NCBI GenBank assembly: GCA_036661035.1
Contig: JAVWZM010000085.1
Span: 1 to 8,633 of the forward strand
Direction of reading: 5' to 3'
DNA: 8,633 nucleotides
Source: JAGPHI01 sp036661035
GTDB taxonomy: Bacteria > Bacillota > Clostridia > Oscillospirales > Ruminococcaceae
Below, piece after piece: positions 7,261-8,633 of this stretch. The notes beneath the pieces are model-generated. The model saw only the letters and a list, made by a program, of their open reading frames with translations. It searched no databases and was not told the origin of the DNA. The position numbers and the translations under genes are program-made. Position 1 is the first letter of the stretch, and every line of letters begins with the position of its first letter.

Positions 7261-7493
7261 TTCCCGTTATTTATCTTGCGCAAAAACGTGCGCAAGAAAT
7301 CTATAAAGGCGCAAGCGCCTGCCCCTATGCCAAGCACTATGGCAACAATATAAATCCACATTCCAATGCCGAATTTGTTTTGCAGCCAAGTTGCACCTAA
7401 AAGCGTCAAAATTATTGGGCATGCCACCGATAATCCTACCTGTGTAAGGTAAACCAAGTTTTTGGATATAGCAAACCAGCCGTTTTTCTTCAT
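7257..7493 (-). CDS. atpZ: AtpZ-type small membrane protein, first gene of the atp operon
   Basis: This 78-residue protein has two membrane helices (about 15-37 and 43-66) and a basic C-terminus (RTFLRKINNGK), matching the AtpZ/AtpI-like (F0F1-ATPase subunit) family in size and layout. In alkaliphilic Bacillus the AtpZ and AtpI proteins have been linked to Mg2+ or Ca2+ supply for the ATP synthase; the role in clostridia is unproven. GGAG lies about 6 bases before the ATG. It is the first gene after the promoter at 7521-7549 and overlaps atpI by 4 bases. The family is short and divergent, so identification leans on position and topology. Confidence 0.8.
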   Translation of the reverse strand: MKKNGWFAISKNLVYLTQVGLSVACPIILTLLGATWLQNKFGIGMWIYIVAIVLGIGAGACAFIDFLRTFLRKINNGK

Positions 7494-7520
7494 AGACGCT
7501 CCTTTTATACAATACCTAAT

Positions 7521-7549
7521 ATTATAGCTGTAATTGACACTAATTTCAA
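7521..7549 (-). promoter_or_regulatory. Sigma-A-type promoter of the atp operon
   Basis: On the minus strand TTGAAA (7544-7549) and a perfect TATAAT (7521-7526) are separated by exactly 17 bases. Transcription should start near 7514, giving a leader of only about 20 bases before the atpZ start at 7493. No other promoter of this quality is seen inside the operon, so all ten genes are probably one transcript. Confidence 0.82.
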
Positions 7550-7660
7550 TCGAATTTTCAAAATATAACTAGCAAAATGTATAAAGAAAACTAAAATAGT
7601 GCAAACATTTGCCAAATAAGTGACAAATAAATTTTTAAATAAAAATTTTCTTAAAATGCA

Positions 7661-7689
7661 TTGACAAAACCAAGATTACTTAGTATACT
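7661..7689 (+). promoter_or_regulatory. Sigma-A-type promoter of tRNA-Asn
   Basis: A perfect TTGACA (7661-7666) and TATACT (7684-7689) stand 17 bases apart. A/T tracts just upstream (about 7629-7655), including AAATTTTT paired with AAAAATTT, could act as an UP element. The expected start near 7697 leaves a short 5' leader of about 44 bases to the tRNA at 7741. Confidence 0.82.
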
Positions 7690-7740
7690 TTTAAAGTACT
7701 CGTTAATCACGCCATAAACGTGTTACCGATACATTTATAT

Positions 7741-7816
7741 TCCTCCTTAGCTCAGCCGGTAGAGCATGCGGCTGTTAACCGCAGGGTCGTTGGTTCAAGT
7801 CCAACAGGGGGAGCCA
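7741..7816 (+). tRNA. tRNA-Asn (anticodon GUU)
   Basis: The 76-base sequence folds as a complete cloverleaf. The acceptor stem is TCCTCCT (7741-7747) with AGGGGGA (7806-7812), containing one G-U pair. The D stem is GCTC/GAGC, the anticodon stem TGCGG/CCGCA and the T stem GTTGG/CCAAC around TTCAAGT. The anticodon loop CTGTTAA gives anticodon GTT, which reads AAC and AAU codons. The discriminator base is G and the CCA end (7814-7816) is encoded. It is a single-gene unit with its own promoter and terminator. Confidence 0.97.
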
Positions 7817-7856
7817 AAAAGTCTTGAAACTTATTGTTTTCAAGACTTTTCTTTTT
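7817..7856 (+). terminator. Rho-independent terminator of tRNA-Asn
   Basis: AAAAGTCTTGAAA (7817-7829) pairs with TTTCAAGACTTTT (7838-7850) around an 8-base loop, and the stem is followed by CTTTTT. It begins directly after the CCA end. The A and T runs make the stem partly symmetric, so it might also stop transcripts entering from the right. Confidence 0.88.
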
Positions 7857-8102
7857 AGTATAATATCTTATAGCTGTTTTCTTATTCACCATCTGTAATA
7901 TTTTGTCGCGATTTTCAGCAATATTATGCCATAAAAATAAAATTTTCATAGCATTATTCGCCGTGTTTACGGTTGCCGCTTTAGTGGCGAGTAAACGACA
8001 TACGTAATCGCGCCGCAAGCAGTATGATTAGCCCACCGGGCGGAGCAGGGGCAAAGCAGTCGCCATGCAAGCACAAATCGCTTGCGGTTATTGTATCACA
8101 TA
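7857..8102. other. Gene-free region with a hairpin-rich island
   Basis: No gene is supported here. The first 100 bases are AT-rich and contain a TATAAT-like hexamer (7859-7864) without a good -35. From about 7961 to 8088 the sequence becomes GC-richer and can fold. GTTTAC (7965-7970) pairs with GTAAAC (7991-7996), enclosing GCCGC/GTGGC (7975-7979 and 7984-7988). GCCC/GGGC sit at 8031-8041. CCGCAAGC (8013-8020) can pair with GCTTGCGG (8080-8087), but so can the nearer GCAAGC (8067-8072). I do not recognise an RNA family; it may be a small RNA, a leader element or neither. Confidence 0.35.
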
Positions 8103-8131
8103 TTGCAAAACCTCGGCAGATAGTATACAAT
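8103..8131 (+). promoter_or_regulatory. Candidate promoter of the DUF1622-type gene
   Basis: TTGCAA (8103-8108) and TACAAT (8126-8131) are 17 bases apart. Transcription would start near 8138, about 50 bases before the start codon at 8188. An AT-rich alternative -10 (TAAAAT near 8154-8160) lacks a convincing -35. The match is moderate. Confidence 0.45.
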
Positions 8132-8143
8132 AGTATTACTATT
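8129..8143. promoter_or_regulatory. 15-base palindrome, operator candidate
   Basis: AATAGTA and TACTATT flank a single central T, a perfect odd-length palindrome. An outer arm, ATACAAT (8125-8131) with ATTGTAT (8147-8153), surrounds it. It overlaps the proposed -10 box and transcription start, where a repressor would act. No known regulator's box is recognised and AT-rich DNA produces such palindromes by chance. Confidence 0.35.
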
Positions 8144-8177
8144 CAAATTGTATTAAAATAGCGCAAAATTAGCGCGT

Positions 8178-8182
8178 GGAGG
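8178..8182 (+). promoter_or_regulatory. Ribosome binding site fixing the DUF1622-type gene start
   Basis: GGAGG ends 5 bases before the ATG at 8188. An in-frame GTG at 8176 overlaps this site and therefore cannot be the start served by it. The protein starts MFFQHVIETI. Confidence 0.85.
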
Positions 8183-8187
8183 TTATT

Positions 8188-8529
8188 ATGTTTTTTCAGC
8201 ATGTAATTGAAACCATTTTACCGGTTATTATTCCATTGTGTGAGCTGGTGGGCATTTTTGTGGTATGCGTATCTGCCGTTCAGGCTTTTGGGCATTATAT
8301 CGGCAACACTTTCATGAAAAAAAGCCACCCTATTAAATTTGAGCTTGCAAACGGCCTTGCCACGGGGCTTGAATTTAAAATGGCTGCCGAAATACTTAAA
8401 ACCGTGCTTGTTCATGAGCTGAGCGAGCTTTTAGTGCTTGGTGCCATTATCACCCTGCGCGCCTTGCTTAGCCTTCTTATACATTTTGAAATTAAAAACA
8501 GCAATCAAGAGGACTCTAAAAAAAATTAG
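8188..8529 (+). CDS. DUF1622-type small integral membrane protein
   Basis: This 113-residue membrane protein resembles the DUF1622 family, whose function is not known. It has hydrophobic segments at about 11-33 and 80-99. Between them is the stretch FELANGLATGLEFKMAAEILKTV (51-73), which fits the family pattern of an R/K-x-E-L-(G/N)-x-(A/G)-L-x-x-GLEF-x-x-A-(A/D)-I-L-(R/K)-T-V segment. The N-terminal helix contains E19 and the tail (QEDSKKN) is charged. GGAGG lies 5 bases before the ATG. It stands alone on the plus strand between tRNA-Asn and the right IS-like end, with its own candidate promoter and palindrome, so nothing nearby suggests its job. The family call comes from remembered pattern and is moderately sure. 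Confidence 0.75.
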   Translation: MFFQHVIETILPVIIPLCELVGIFVVCVSAVQAFGHYIGNTFMKKSHPIKFELANGLATGLEFKMAAEILKTVLVHELSELLVLGAIITLRALLSLLIHFEIKNSNQEDSKKN

Positions 8530-8572
8530 CCTTATATGCTGTTTAAATGGCCTCAATAATAATAATAAGGCT
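8528..8572. repeat. 8-bp inverted repeat joining the gene end to the IS tip
   Basis: AGCCTTAT (8528-8535), starting inside the stop codon, pairs perfectly with ATAAGGCT (8565-8572), whose last four bases are the IS tip. The 29-base loop and lack of a T-run argue against an efficient terminator. A run of AAT triplets (about 8555-8566) lies just before the tip. Confidence 0.35.
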
Positions 8573-8633
8573 CTATACTAAATGTTGGGGTACGCAACGA
8601 ATAGAGCTCAAATAAAACGAAAAAAAGGTAGAG
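8569..8633 (+). mobile_element. IS-like terminal sequence, continuing past the window
   Basis: The 24-base core at 8569-8592 matches the cores at 53-76 and 94-117 (opposite orientation) at 20 of 24 positions, sharing GGCTCT and AAATGTTGGGGTA. GCTCTA (8570-8575) pairs with TAGAGC (8602-8607) inside the end. The sequence then becomes A-rich, and AAAAAAAGGTAGAG at the very edge looks like a ribosome binding site just before a start codon. This is what the upstream end of an IS with a plus-strand transposase gene would look like. The ISL3-family guess rests on the tip sequence from memory. Confidence 0.55.

Noticed and set aside
7752..8018. Minus-strand frame of 88 residues ending in a PPVGLEPTTLRLTAACSTG-type tail.
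   Set aside because: The tail is the antisense translation of the tRNA-Asn gene, a well-known false protein in databases. The frame crosses the tRNA terminator and has no ribosome binding site.
8013..8087. Known riboswitch (cobalamin, TPP, fluoride, c-di-GMP) in the structured island.
   Set aside because: None of the conserved core sequences of these classes could be found on either strand, and the next gene's likely promoter lies downstream of the structure.
7741..8100. tRNA-Asn as an integration site of a mobile element.
   Set aside because: I looked for a second copy of the tRNA 3' end downstream and found none, and no integrase gene is present.

Overview
The window is almost entirely one complete F1Fo ATP synthase operon on the minus strand, followed by a short plus-strand segment with a tRNA-Asn gene and a small membrane-protein gene. 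Both edges carry matching insertion-sequence-like terminal repeats. The host looks like an anaerobic Gram-positive bacterium of class Clostridia. The reasons are the operon order (atpZ, atpI, then a, c, b, delta, alpha, gamma, beta, epsilon), strong purine-rich ribosome binding sites, AT-rich intergenic DNA, and clostridial-looking alpha, beta and c subunits. Genus cannot be named from this sequence alone.

Layout from left to right. 1-118: two tandem copies of a repeat that looks like an IS end. 126-171: a long perfect inverted repeat, possibly the operon terminator. 352-7493, minus strand, in reverse order of transcription: atpC, atpD, atpG, atpA, atpH, atpF, atpE, atpB, atpI, atpZ. 7494-7740: an AT-rich divergent intergenic region with one good sigma-A-type promoter facing each way. 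7741-7856: tRNA-Asn(GUU) with encoded CCA and its own terminator. 7857-8187: 331 bases without a gene, part of which is a GC-richer, hairpin-rich island, followed by a candidate promoter and palindrome. 8188-8529: a DUF1622-type membrane protein. 8569-8633: the start of another IS-like end.

The operon encodes every subunit of the enzyme. Beta and alpha form the catalytic head, gamma and epsilon the central stalk, delta and b the peripheral stalk, and a and c the membrane motor; AtpI and AtpZ are small accessory membrane proteins. All key catalytic residues are present and there are no frameshifts, so the enzyme should be functional. The c subunit has a sodium-type ion site with a second glutamate (E29 with E62, T63, Y67). 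This suggests Na+ coupling with a two-carboxylate site like that described for Fusobacterium nucleatum.

I do not see a new multi-gene system. The points most worth a second look are the two-carboxylate c subunit, the IS ends pointing inward at both edges (which may simply be where an assembly broke), and the structured island with competing pairings beside the tRNA gene.
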